In this document: one piece after another, positions 8,314 to 16,823 of the stretch
Layout: each line of letters begins with the position of its first letter
Position numbering within the stretch: the stretch's first letter is position 1
DNA from: Verrucomicrobiaceae bacterium
GTDB taxonomy: Bacteria; Verrucomicrobiota; Verrucomicrobiia; Verrucomicrobiales; Verrucomicrobiaceae
Assembly (NCBI GenBank): GCA_024232965.1
Contig: JACKQF010000002.1
Coordinates: forward strand, 620,001-684,000
Reading direction: 5' to 3'
DNA: 64,000 bases
The notes under the pieces: generated by a model
The model's database searches: none
What the model was told of the DNA's origin: nothing
What the model saw: only the letters and a program-made list of their open reading frames with translations
Made by a program: the position numbers and the translations under genes

Positions 8314-9168
8314 TCAACGTTTCCTCTGGCGCCGCGATCGACGCTTCAGCATAACCCATGCCGCGCCAATACCTAAAGGCACGAGGGCGCAGCACACTGC
8401 ATACCACGGTGAGGTGAAATACCGTCTTTGCTGTCCGTAGCCAGATTCAGGAATTTCTACCGCCCCACCAGTTTGAGAATCCTCTCGGGGGCCCTGCGTA
8501 TCAACGCCTATTCGAGCGCGTATCTTCTGGACCGAATCGACCATAGATTCATACAGGAAGCCCCTTCCGTGGGGAGGCTTGAATTTTTGCAGTCTTACCT
8601 GAAGCTCTTTCAACCCTTTCTCGGATCCTACAGATCCGAGAACAACTGCTGCAGCACGGCGAATTCGCAGATCGGCGTCATCCAAGAGGCTGACAGCTAA
8701 TGTTTCAACTGCCTGCGCTGGATAGTGCTCTAGAGCTTGAATCCCACTGCACAAGAAAGCAACTTGAAACATGTCACGGTCCTGAGCGGGCACGTTCGCC
8801 TCCCTAGCTAACTTGGAAAGAACTCGCTGTAAGTCGTTTGCGGACCAGTCAGTGCGTTGTTGCAACGCGTAGAGTACCCTTCCCAAAATCTCTGGATCGC
8901 TTTTTTCCGCAAGCTCCCAGTCCAGCATACTCCAAAGTTTGGGTGTCAACTCCGGCATGTCTCGAACTTGAAGCTTCCACCGGGCGATAGCCCTCTGAAA
9001 TTCTTCACCAAACCGACCAGCCCCAGGCTCTTGGTACACTAGGTCTCGAATCTCTTTTGAAACTGACGAACCCTCCGCTTGACCAATTGCGTTCGAAACC
9101 GTCCCAATCACCATCAGCAGGCATATCGGTAGCGAGGGCATCGAGAGTGATGGAGGCGCAGGTCTCAT
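8314..9168 (-). CDS. Exported HEAT-repeat-like protein with C-terminal membrane anchor
   Basis: This is a 284-residue protein. An N-terminal signal segment (MPSLPICLLMVIGTVSNAIG; a Met at residue 10 could be the real start) is followed by an alpha-helical body with HEAT-like units: LGRVLYALQQR, VETLAVSLLDDADLRIRRAA, then VVLGSVGSEKG. A single transmembrane helix near the end (WYAVCCALVPLGIGAAWVML) is followed by a basic tail (KRRSRRQRKR). The body should face the periplasm with a cytoplasmic tail. It resembles in layout, but not obviously in sequence, the next gene upstream. R1 copies lie on both sides. No enzymatic motif is visible; a binding or scaffold role is inferred. Confidence 0.7.
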   Translation of the reverse strand: MRPAPPSLSMPSLPICLLMVIGTVSNAIGQAEGSSVSKEIRDLVYQEPGAGRFGEEFQRAIARWKLQVRDMPELTPKLWSMLDWELAEKSDPEILGRVLYALQQRTDWSANDLQRVLSKLAREANVPAQDRDMFQVAFLCSGIQALEHYPAQAVETLAVSLLDDADLRIRRAAAVVLGSVGSEKGLKELQVRLQKFKPPHGRGFLYESMVDSVQKIRARIGVDTQGPREDSQTGGAVEIPESGYGQQRRYFTSPWYAVCCALVPLGIGAAWVMLKRRSRRQRKR

Positions 9169-9293
9169 GGTGCTTGAAGGGCTCGGTGTTCCAAAACAAG
9201 ATCTTGCAGAAATTGGTAAAGACGACGACGGCTGCCAAATTGATAGTTTTCGAGGTGGTGACCAAAGACACGCATGAGTTTGTGCTCAACCAT
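9165..9293 (-). CDS. Possible 42-residue leader ORF coupled to the HEAT-like gene
   Basis: A short frame (begins MVEHKLMRVFGHHLENYQFG) ends in a TGA that overlaps the ATG of the HEAT-like gene as ATGA. The peptide is rich in His, Arg and aromatic residues and is unlike the low-complexity frames around it. It could be a translated leader, the stump of a lost gene or chance. No ribosome binding site is evident. Confidence 0.28.
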   Translation of the reverse strand: MVEHKLMRVFGHHLENYQFGSRRRLYQFLQDLVLEHRALQAP

Positions 9294-9346
9294 ATGCGCT
9301 GGAGCTTCATCTCCATAGTCTTGCGGGTTGCCCAAATTCAGTAAAC

Positions 9347-9530
9347 GCAGTCAGCCCAAATACAATTGCGGCTCGTCCCTGGAATGAGTTTTCGAGGCGT
9401 TGGACCGATTCTCACTCCTGATGGTCCAGACACTGCGGCGTTTTAGGTGGATCCAGTTGCGCCATTCCAGGCGCGGAGCAGCCCCTATCTGGGAGCGCTA
9501 CGCAACTACATTGGTTCAGCTTGCCATTCT
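9347..9530 (+). repeat. R1 dispersed repeat, copy b
   Basis: A full-length copy beginning GCAGTCAGCCCAAATACAAT and containing TGGTCCAGA, GCGCCATTCCAGGCGC and CTATCTGGGAGCGCT, ending near CTTGCCATTCT. Its first 45 bp are almost identical to copy c. It fills most of the 370 bp between two minus-strand genes. I see no gene in this gap apart from the short leader frame. Confidence 0.8.
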
Positions 9531-9542
9531 CCATTGATCGCC

Positions 9543-10469
9543 TCAGTGCGACCGCTGCTTCCGATACCAAAAGATCCCCAAAACCAGTGCGGCAAATATC
9601 AAAATCGCCACCAGAATCAACGCCAGACGGGTTTCAGGACCTCTTAGACTGTCCGAAGTGGGCATTTCCTCGCGACGCCATTTGAGCGCTCTTTCAAGAG
9701 CTGGCGTAGCCCTACCCCCTTGGGCAACGACAGAACGGGCAACCTTTACGTAATAAGGGCATGGATGCAGGCCGCAAAGCGTTCGTGTGTAGGTAGCCGC
9801 TTCCATCAACTTTTTGCCGCTGGGGTAATCTCCATACAGCTGTTCCTGAAATCCCGCCCTTGCCGCCCTCCCGATCATGGCGCGGAATTCTTCAATATCA
9901 GCCATTTCACCGTGACTAAAGAAGATCAATTCCATGACCCCAATCTCGCCCATTGAAACAAACTCGCTAGTCCGCCCCTTTGAAATTGCCTCATTAAAAA
10001 AAGCTAGGCGATGCCTCATCATCGGCAACATCCAACGAACTAAGGTCGGGTCATCGTGAAGAGTGGTCATTAGGTTGAGCTTTTCTTCACCGTTGTCAGA
10101 TCTGAACCCTTCTACGATCAATTGTAGGTTAGGATCTGCCGCGTGGCCCTTTACGCTCGGAGGTTCGTTGATGTAGTCCCAGAGAAGAGTCTGCCCAACC
10201 AACTCGCCGTACTCAACCAATCGACTTGCCAGATCAACGTAAACTTGGGATGGTTCTCTGAACGGATCTCCGGCGTTTTTCCTCATCAACCCCCGGAGTT
10301 GATTGATCTCGGCACGAAGAGTCGGCGCGACTGGGGGTAGTAGAGCGACATCATAAGCTTGGATCGTCAACGTTTCAGTGCTCTCTCTTTGATGACCTAT
10401 CGCACCGTGACCAAGCGCGAAGGAATTCAATGCTATTAGAATAGCAACGTTGTATTTTGAGGAGTTCAT
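9543..10469 (-). CDS. Exported protein of unknown function with C-terminal membrane anchor
   Basis: This is a 308-residue protein with a signal peptide (MNSSKYNVAILIALNSFALG), a helical periplasmic body and one transmembrane helix near the end (LALILVAILIFAALVLGIFW) followed by YRKQRSH. The body has helices that may be HEAT/TPR-like (LRAEINQLRGLMRKNAG; MLPMMRHRLAFFNEAIS) and a Cys pair (TLCGLHPCPYY) that could form a disulfide. It shares overall architecture with the adjacent 284-residue protein, suggesting related roles. R1 copies sit immediately downstream and about 200 bp upstream. No known family is recognised. Confidence 0.62.
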   Translation of the reverse strand: MNSSKYNVAILIALNSFALGHGAIGHQRESTETLTIQAYDVALLPPVAPTLRAEINQLRGLMRKNAGDPFREPSQVYVDLASRLVEYGELVGQTLLWDYINEPPSVKGHAADPNLQLIVEGFRSDNGEEKLNLMTTLHDDPTLVRWMLPMMRHRLAFFNEAISKGRTSEFVSMGEIGVMELIFFSHGEMADIEEFRAMIGRAARAGFQEQLYGDYPSGKKLMEAATYTRTLCGLHPCPYYVKVARSVVAQGGRATPALERALKWRREEMPTSDSLRGPETRLALILVAILIFAALVLGIFWYRKQRSH

Positions 10470-10667
10470 GACGCTAAAGCCAGAGTGTCGAAAAAGTAAT
10501 TATTCTGTAGCGGTAGGTGTAGCGGGGATTTCTTCAATCGATACGCTTCTTTGGGATACCCATGGTTTCCAGATCGATCAAGATGGGTGGGATCGAGCAT
10601 TCTTCCGCCAACTGAGGCCATTACATGATGCCCCGGTAAGACGGGACCAACCCTCGGTAAGGTAATT

Positions 10668-11036
10668 GCAGTCAGCCCAAATACAATTGCGGCTCGTCCC
10701 TGGAACGGATTTTCGTGACGTGGCAGCCATTCTGACGCCTGCTGGTCCAGACCCCGCCCTGTCCTAGGTAGATCCAGTTGCGCCTTTCCAGCCTCGGACG
10801 AGCCCCTATCTGGGCGAGCTGGGCACCGGCGCGGTGGCGCCTTGCAACTTTTGATGCGCAACCCCGCCGCAATCGACCCATGTCCACAGACGCATTCGTG
10901 CTGGATTTCAATGACGCGATGGGATCCGCCTACGATGCCGTGGCATCAGCCGGGCGAGGAATGGAGATCGCTGCCATGGCGGGCGGCGAACGTGGCAAGG
11001 CTGGGGAGCAACTGTATTGTTTCTGATTGCTATTCG
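10668..11036 (+). repeat. R1 dispersed repeat, copy c, interrupted by about 185 bp
   Basis: The copy follows R1 from GCAGTCAGCCCAAATACAAT to CTATCTGGGCGAGC (about 10815). It then departs, and R1 resumes at about 11008 with GAGCAACTGTATTGTT and GATTGCTATTC. The inserted piece contains an ATG frame at 10880 (MSTDAFVLDFNDAMGSAYDA, 49 residues) read out into the repeat tail, which may be the captured 5' end of another gene. No gene is otherwise seen between 10470 and 11149. Confidence 0.65.
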
Positions 11037-11069
11037 GAGTTGGGGGAGCCGGTTGCCTGCTGCGTGACG

Positions 11070-11092
11070 AGTCATCGGCCTTGCCGATGACT
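11070..11092. repeat. Perfect hairpin, 10 bp stem
   Basis: AGTCATCGGC-CTT-GCCGATGACT forms a perfect 10 bp stem with a 3-base loop. It sits in the gap 5' of R1 copy c's tail and about 60 bp past the stop of the 203-residue lipoprotein gene, so it could act as a factor-independent terminator lacking a T-run, or as a structural element of the repeat array. Confidence 0.45.
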
Positions 11093-11149
11093 GCCAAGCT
11101 CAGGCTCCGGTGCGGTTGGCAATACGCACCGCAGGCAGGAGAGACGATG

Positions 11150-11761
11150 TCACTTTGTTGCTTGCCTAACTGTGCCGCTTGAAGCCTCGATTTGACTCGC
11201 AACCCATTTCTTAAGCTCGTTGAGCCGATCTTCACTTATCACTGTTTGATCCTTTGTTTTCAGAGTCTCTAGCCAGTGAGTGACAAACTGAGCCCCCTTT
11301 ATCCGAATCAGAGTGTGAAGGAGGATCATTTGATCCACGCCCGAAGTAGCCTTTGTAAACTGGCTTTTGATTTGAGGCACTGCAACGTCACCGATTTGAG
11401 CCAATGCAGTGCTGCAGGGATATCCATTGTTCCAATCCATCGCATTATACACATGCGGGGCTTTGATCGCCGCGACATTTGAGACAAGATAAGGGACTGC
11501 TTCGACCACCTTCTGCTCGCCAAGTTGCAAAACAAGTTTCGTTCGCTCTTCTGGATCGGATGTCTCAACCAACTTCTGTAGCTCAGGGCTATTGACCGTA
11601 TGTATCGGTTTTGGAGCAGGTCTAGTTTGAGATTTCGTCGAGCTTGACGAAGGATTCTGATCAGGAGCGGGTTTTGGTTTGCAGCTTGTCACGAGTTGCA
11701 CGCTCAATGTTGTCATCAACAAAGCTCGGCACCAGAATCGCAAATGGTTCGACATATTCAT
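11150..11761 (-). CDS. Lipoprotein with HEAT-like body, unknown function
   Basis: The 203-residue protein has a lipoprotein signal (MTTLSVQLVTSC, lipobox VTSC) and then a Ser/Thr/Pro/Lys-rich linker of about 30 residues. The helical domain reads like short HEAT units: LQKLVETSDPEERTKLVLQLG, VVEAVPYLVSNVAAIK, TALAQIGDVAVPQIKSQF and MILLHTLIRIKG. HEAT-type proteins act as binding scaffolds. The gene lies 22 bp downstream of the large Ig-like protein gene on the same strand, so they may be co-transcribed. It is probably related in style to the two anchored proteins downstream. There is no catalytic motif. Confidence 0.62.
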   Translation of the reverse strand: MNMSNHLRFWCRALLMTTLSVQLVTSCKPKPAPDQNPSSSSTKSQTRPAPKPIHTVNSPELQKLVETSDPEERTKLVLQLGEQKVVEAVPYLVSNVAAIKAPHVYNAMDWNNGYPCSTALAQIGDVAVPQIKSQFTKATSGVDQMILLHTLIRIKGAQFVTHWLETLKTKDQTVISEDRLNELKKWVASQIEASSGTVRQATK

Positions 11762-11783
11762 GACCAGATAGTGTTGTTGCTAA

Positions 11784-14609
11784 TCAAGGCTGGGGTTCGG
11801 TTTCGTCTAGTTGGATAGCCCCCTCATCCACTTCGTTCGGCTTACCCGCTCTTTCTCGCCAAGTGCCCGCTTCGTCTCCGAACAATACCTTCTCAAGCCA
11901 CATGAGCATATGCCATTCCTTTTTTGGCGAACAACGAGAACCTTGTTCAACGTCTCCTGATGGGCGAGTGCCGTCAAAAGACACACGAACATACTCGCGG
12001 CAGTTCATCCTGCCGACGATCTGCCGAGACGCGTCAACTACGGAAGACGGCCCAGGTGAATCAAAAGAAAAAATGTTGTCGTGAGACGGGACATTTGATT
12101 CATCGATTGCGACACTATCGTCGTTCGCCTCATCTGGCTTGCCAGATGTCGCAGGAAAATCTTTTGAAAGTTCATTTCTGATCCTGCCCAAAGTCAAAAT
12201 GTTCCAAAATCTAGCCTCAGCTTGCCGGGTCACATCAAAAAGCACGTTTGGCTCATTGCCTACATCCTTGGGTTGAACTTTGAACTTGAATCCGATAACA
12301 TAAAACATTCCACCCAGGGGGTTCGACAAGTTTTTGCCAAACTTTTGAATGTTAGTGTTGAAGGTTGTTTTCATCGGATCTTGCACATCAGACCAAAGCG
12401 TATCCGTGGCTTCATTATTGTAAGCTGTGCATTCAGCCCACACTGCCGTTGCCTTCACCTTGTCGGTGCCGTCTTGAAGTGCTCCTTGTGCTGGTTGATA
12501 GCCCTCCCAAATCTCAATGTCGCGCACAGCTCCACTTGCAGCGGTGGCTTCAACCCAAATGGTTTTGTCCATGCCACCTGCCGGGATGTCGAAGAGCACC
12601 GAGCCATTGCCATCAAGTGCGATGGGCTTGTTCTTTTTCTCTTTGTGCTCCCAGAACTTCACCCTGTCCTTTCCGCTCTTGACGGTGAGCTTCACCTTGC
12701 CGGTGAGTCCGGCATAGCCGCCGACATAGAGCTTCATCAGGTCTTTTTCGCCCGGCACATCGTTGTCGTCTTTGTCGATGGTGCCGTCTCCGTCGGTGTC
12801 ATTGAGGTTGGCGACGGTGAACGCTCCAACACCCGTCTTATCGGCAACTTCAGTCGTGGCGTCCTGACCGTTCCATATCTTTAAGTCAATGGGCAGGAGG
12901 CCCATCACCGCCAGAGCCTGATTCGGTCCAGGCTTGAAGCTGATGTATTTGCCTTGGGTCACGGACAGTCCGGCGACGGGTTGCACGACTTCTGCGGTAG
13001 TCTCACCTTCAGTGTCCACCTTCAAGAGCACCATACCTGTGCCCAGTTGCGGGGTAGGACCCAACTCTAACTCGGTGAGACTGTTGAGGCTGACTGTCAC
13101 CAGCATGGTCCAACGCCCCTGAATGCCACTCGTTTCCCTTAGAGTCGCGGCGCTGACGTTGGCATCCATGCGCGGTGCTCTGAACACCCTCTGTGGGTAT
13201 TGTGCGCCTGGCCAGTTCGGGTCGGTAGGGGTCGGCGGCGGATAATCCGTTGGATCTTCGTCATCGTAGTACCATTGCCAAGACACCTCCATTTCTCCCC
13301 CCAGCGGCGAGTTTGGATCCGATGAGAGCCCCGGGTCGAACTCGGTAAACGCTCCACCTGGCGTGTTCTCAAAGGCCATCGTCCACGGAGTCCCTACACC
13401 TTCCCCACAATCGCTGGCGAAGTACTCGCCCTTCACCAAGTTACTGACGGTCGTGTATTCGCCGTCGTAGAAGCTTGAAGACACGTCCGCACGAACGACA
13501 ATTCCCCACCCGGTACGGTCACTCTCCATTGGCAAGCCCCCACTGCCTGAGAGCGGTGGGTCGGGGTTGTCGTAGCTCGCGACGTACACGTTAACACCCT
13601 GTCGGCCAATTTCGATTCCATCTTCATCACGAATCGGCTCGTCGGTGCTACGCAACACATCCAGCTTCCATTCTCCTGCTTGGTAGAGATCGCTGCCGCC
13701 AGCAACGGGATAGCCACCGCGCGCCACGACTACTTTTGTCCAACCGACCCACTCAAAAACAGGGGTTGGAGGTGGCGGAAGTGGCGGATCTTCGCCGCCC
13801 GGTCCATTCGGCCCGCCTCCGCCATCCGTCCAATTCTGCGCAACGTCAATCGAAGCTGTGCCAGTCAATGCCGCCAAACTTGCCACACATTGTAGGTTCG
13901 AATCCTCGGCTGCACTGTAGGCAATCGCCGTTCTCCCGGCAGCGGAGGTCGTCGTGTTGGCAGGTGTCAGGCTGGCCCGGCCTGAGGTGACTGAAAAAGC
14001 CAATGCTGCGCCGCCCGCAGGCACTGTCGTCACATTCCTGCGCATCGTCTCCGCTCCGCGAGCCCAAATGTCCCAAGTGGTCTTTGTGACCTGTGCCCTC
14101 ACGACATCGGGATCGGCAGCCGTGTCATCCGTCAGGCTGACGCTGAGTTCGCCACCTGTCGTGCCCGTATCCACCCAGCCCGTGCCTTCGGGTTGAACGG
14201 TTATCGAGGCGGACCCAAATAGCCCGTTGAATGTCACATCTGCTTTCACCGTTGAAGTTTCCTGCACAGTATACGTCGTGGAAGCGGTTCCTGCCACCCC
14301 TGTGTAGACCGTGGGCGGAGTCACGATGCCACCGCTGGGAAAGACAGAAAACGTGACCTCGGCCTGGATCGCCGGACCCGTTTGGGAGTTGCGTTGCTCG
14401 GTCTGGTTGCCCCGGCTCCACACCTCCCAGGTGGTCTGGTTTGCTGTGGCAGTGACCCCATAGCCAGTCGCTGAGGTTTCCAAGAGAATAGCAGTCAGCC
14501 AAAATTCGGTTGCGGCCCGCTCGCGGAGCGATATTTCGTGGCGTGGCAACCATTCTGACTCCTGATGGTCCAGACCCTGCGGCGTTTTCGGTAGATCCAG
14601 TTGAGCCAT
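11784..14609 (-). CDS. Large Ig-like surface protein with repeat-derived N-terminus (probably 5'-truncated)
   Basis: The open frame is 941 residues. The first 40 residues are simply the translation of R1 copy d, and no signal peptide is present although the rest looks extracellular. Two related Ig/Big-like units follow (TTWEVWSRGNQTEQRN and TTWDIWARGAETMRRN, each with an FSV strand and a GTASIxV-type end). Then come a Pro/Gly-rich linker, a calcium-loop-like segment (DTDGDGTIDKDDND) and a C-terminal domain of unknown type. The natural start was probably lost when the repeat replaced the 5' end, making this a gene remnant or a silent gene. Alternatively the frame initiates inside R1. It precedes the 203-residue lipoprotein gene. 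Confidence 0.6.
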   Translation of the reverse strand: MAQLDLPKTPQGLDHQESEWLPRHEISLRERAATEFWLTAILLETSATGYGVTATANQTTWEVWSRGNQTEQRNSQTGPAIQAEVTFSVFPSGGIVTPPTVYTGVAGTASTTYTVQETSTVKADVTFNGLFGSASITVQPEGTGWVDTGTTGGELSVSLTDDTAADPDVVRAQVTKTTWDIWARGAETMRRNVTTVPAGGAALAFSVTSGRASLTPANTTTSAAGRTAIAYSAAEDSNLQCVASLAALTGTASIDVAQNWTDGGGGPNGPGGEDPPLPPPPTPVFEWVGWTKVVVARGGYPVAGGSDLYQAGEWKLDVLRSTDEPIRDEDGIEIGRQGVNVYVASYDNPDPPLSGSGGLPMESDRTGWGIVVRADVSSSFYDGEYTTVSNLVKGEYFASDCGEGVGTPWTMAFENTPGGAFTEFDPGLSSDPNSPLGGEMEVSWQWYYDDEDPTDYPPPTPTDPNWPGAQYPQRVFRAPRMDANVSAATLRETSGIQGRWTMLVTVSLNSLTELELGPTPQLGTGMVLLKVDTEGETTAEVVQPVAGLSVTQGKYISFKPGPNQALAVMGLLPIDLKIWNGQDATTEVADKTGVGAFTVANLNDTDGDGTIDKDDNDVPGEKDLMKLYVGGYAGLTGKVKLTVKSGKDRVKFWEHKEKKNKPIALDGNGSVLFDIPAGGMDKTIWVEATAASGAVRDIEIWEGYQPAQGALQDGTDKVKATAVWAECTAYNNEATDTLWSDVQDPMKTTFNTNIQKFGKNLSNPLGGMFYVIGFKFKVQPKDVGNEPNVLFDVTRQAEARFWNILTLGRIRNELSKDFPATSGKPDEANDDSVAIDESNVPSHDNIFSFDSPGPSSVVDASRQIVGRMNCREYVRVSFDGTRPSGDVEQGSRCSPKKEWHMLMWLEKVLFGDEAGTWRERAGKPNEVDEGAIQLDETEPQP

Positions 14610-14673
14610 TCCAGGCGCGGACGAGCCCCTATCTGGGAGCGCTGTGGAACTATATTGTTGCGGATTGCTGTTC
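14491..14673 (+). repeat. R1 dispersed repeat, copy d (inside 5' end of the Ig-like gene frame)
   Basis: A full-length copy from GCAGTCAGCC to GGATTGCTGTTC, in the same orientation as copies a-c. The minus-strand frame of the large Ig-like protein runs through its first 120 bp without a stop. Confidence 0.8.
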
Positions 14674-14683
14674 TTTTTCAGCT

Positions 14684-14880
14684 CGTCAATGAGGGCTCTG
14701 GTGGAGAAAATGGCTGCCTATCAGTCAGCATGGATTGCGAAGATGAGAGGTTCTCGTGGTTGGGCTTCAGCGCTGGCGTGATGGCGCGCGGCGCCAGCAA
14801 GCTGGCTTCCCCAAAGCGGAAGCTGAGCTTCCGCACTCGAGAAGCGTGATGGAACGGGAGGGCTTTTAGAGTGCGAGAGC
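14684..14880 (+). repeat. R2 dispersed repeat block, copy 2
   Basis: It shares AGGGCTCTGGTG and CGTGGTTGGGCTTCAGCGCT with copy 1 beside the tRNA. It contains a perfect inverted repeat at 14816-14834 (GCGGAAGCT-G-AGCTTCCGC). The rest of the gap to 15116 has no convincing gene; short frames there are Arg/Ser-rich and unlike proteins. Confidence 0.6.
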
Positions 14881-15116
14881 TTGCTTCCCGCTGAGGGGCG
14901 GTGCGTGTGGAGGACTCTCTCGCCATCGACATGGACTCGCCATGCGCGACCGCAGAACACCCCCTGGGTTCTCTCCACATCAGCTTGGCCGAATAGGCAG
15001 CTGAACGAAGCCTAGCCAACACCGTCGACGAAGTTCGAGCGCTCGAACAATCTGGGCCTGCATTGCAATCTCCGTTTCGTGATCCACATCGAAAAGCTCC
15101 CCACCGCAGAACCCAC

Positions 15117-16820
15117 TCAATCACGCCCCTCATCAGTCAGCGTCTTCAAAAACGCTATAAGCGCGCTTTTATCTTCAGGGCTGAGGCGCAGGCCTCCTTG
15201 CGGGATGTGCTTGGCGAGGTTTGGGTCGAGCGTGGCGCTGCTCTTCAGGCCGTGGTCGTAGTGGTCGATCACTTCTTCTAAAGTCGTGAACCGCCCGTCG
15301 TGCATGTAGGGCGCGGTGAGGGCGACATTGCGCAGGCTCGGCACCATGAACTTACCCTGATCGGATTCATTGCCAGTAACCTTGAAGCGGCCCGCGTCTG
15401 CGAACTCGGCGTCGAGACCGTTGTTCAAAAATTGGTGATTGGTGAAGTGCGCGCCGCCGTGGCAGTGAAAGCAATCAGCGCCCTGGATGCCTCGACGGGG
15501 ATCGCTCTCGGTAAAGAACAACTGATACCCTCGCTGCTCTTGATCGGTGAGTTTTTCCCCGTGAGTCACGGTGCGATCGAGGCGCGAAGTGGCGGCGATT
15601 TGAGTCAGCAAGAATTGCTCAAGGGCACGGGCGATGCGCGCTGCGGTGATTTCTTGGCTGCCGAAAGCCTTTTCAAATTCGGGGCCGAGATCGGCCAACT
15701 TCGTCACCACATGATCCAGCGTCTCGTGCATCTCCGTGGGGTCCTGGATCGGGCGCAGCACTTGATCGCGCAGGGTGGGTGCCCGGCCATCCCAAAAGAA
15801 GCTGGGCTTCCATGCGAGATTGAAAAGTGGCATGGCATTGCGTGTGCCCGCCTGCCCCTCTGCCCCGATGCTGACGCGGCGTGGATCCGCCATGCCAGCG
15901 GTGGCGATGTGGCAACTGGCGCAGCTCTGCGTGTTGTTGATGGAGAGTCGCGTGTCGCTGAACAACTGCTGCCCAAGCGCGACTCCCGCAGCAGTCAGTG
16001 GATTGTCCTGTGGCCAGGCGGCCTGCGGGAAATGCGTTGGAATCCGGTCGGCGATGAGGGCGGGGATGCCTGGATCTGCTGGCCCTGGATCGGCTTTCTG
16101 CGCGAGATCCGGCTCCAGCCGCAGGATGCTAAAGGCCTGCACGGCATTGTCTGCAATGCGTTCAGCAAGCCCACCGTCATCGCCCGAATGGGTGGAGGTG
16201 GCGGCGGCGATATCGATGCGATGTGACGCACTGAAGAGTCGATCGGCATCAAAGCCCAGCGTGAGGATTTGATCCCCCCGCAGATCCAGAGCTATCGGAA
16301 CCTCCACCGTGCCTCGGCAGGATTGGCCAGCGAGATGATACGAGAAGCCGTCCAGCGCGCCCGCGGCTGACTGGTAGCGACCTTCCACGGCAAGAAAAAC
16401 GTACTGCCCCCGCCAGCTCCAGTGCAAGCCGTTGACGTCGGGATGAAGCGGGTGTCCGGCTGGACGTCTTGCGGGATCGCTCTTGTCCATCGTTTCATCG
16501 AGCCCGAGATCGAACCGCAGTGCCGTGAAGGTCTCTGCAGGGATGCCATTCAGAACAAAGGACAGCTGCTGCTTTTCGGCATCCAAGAAGGCCACCCAAT
16601 CATCGGCACCAATCCACGCGCCGCTGTCACGCTTCAACTGTGCATGGGAAAGCAAGAAGGCGAGCCGGGAAATCGACATCTGGTTTCCCGCCGCATTTTT
16701 CAAAGAGACCTCATTCAAAACCAGTGGCTGTCCCGCCCAGCGGGGATCGATCCGAACGGTCAACTGCCCGCCGAGCGCTGCTTGGCAGAGGAGGCACAGA
16801 CCGATGACGGAACGGATCAC
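15117..16820 (-). CDS. MbnP-MbnH fusion: copper-binding MbnP domain joined to MauG-type di-heme cytochrome
   Basis: The 567-residue exported protein starts at GTG with signal MIRSVIGLCLLCQAALGG. Residues about 20-235 match MbnP: LTVRID, ISRLAFLLSHAQL, an FTALRFDLGLDE strand and GLHWSWRGQYVFLAVEG, then YHL. The remainder is a MauG/cytochrome c peroxidase-type domain with two haem c sites, CASCH (about 300) and CFHCH (about 450), plus the AGTRNAMPLFN and PSLRNVALTAPYMHDG blocks. In methanobactin operons, MbnH oxidises a Trp of separate MbnP to make a copper site; here both are one chain. The gene lies 3 bp after the sulfatase-YHYH gene, so the two are probably an operon. Copper handling in the periplasm is inferred. 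Confidence 0.82.
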   Translation of the reverse strand: MIRSVIGLCLLCQAALGGQLTVRIDPRWAGQPLVLNEVSLKNAAGNQMSISRLAFLLSHAQLKRDSGAWIGADDWVAFLDAEKQQLSFVLNGIPAETFTALRFDLGLDETMDKSDPARRPAGHPLHPDVNGLHWSWRGQYVFLAVEGRYQSAAGALDGFSYHLAGQSCRGTVEVPIALDLRGDQILTLGFDADRLFSASHRIDIAAATSTHSGDDGGLAERIADNAVQAFSILRLEPDLAQKADPGPADPGIPALIADRIPTHFPQAAWPQDNPLTAAGVALGQQLFSDTRLSINNTQSCASCHIATAGMADPRRVSIGAEGQAGTRNAMPLFNLAWKPSFFWDGRAPTLRDQVLRPIQDPTEMHETLDHVVTKLADLGPEFEKAFGSQEITAARIARALEQFLLTQIAATSRLDRTVTHGEKLTDQEQRGYQLFFTESDPRRGIQGADCFHCHGGAHFTNHQFLNNGLDAEFADAGRFKVTGNESDQGKFMVPSLRNVALTAPYMHDGRFTTLEEVIDHYDHGLKSSATLDPNLAKHIPQGGLRLSPEDKSALIAFLKTLTDEGRD

Positions 16821-16823
16821 AGC

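Noticed and set aside
7912..14880. R1/R2 as insertion sequences
   Set aside because: No transposase frame and no terminal inverted repeats flank them; they are too short and non-coding.
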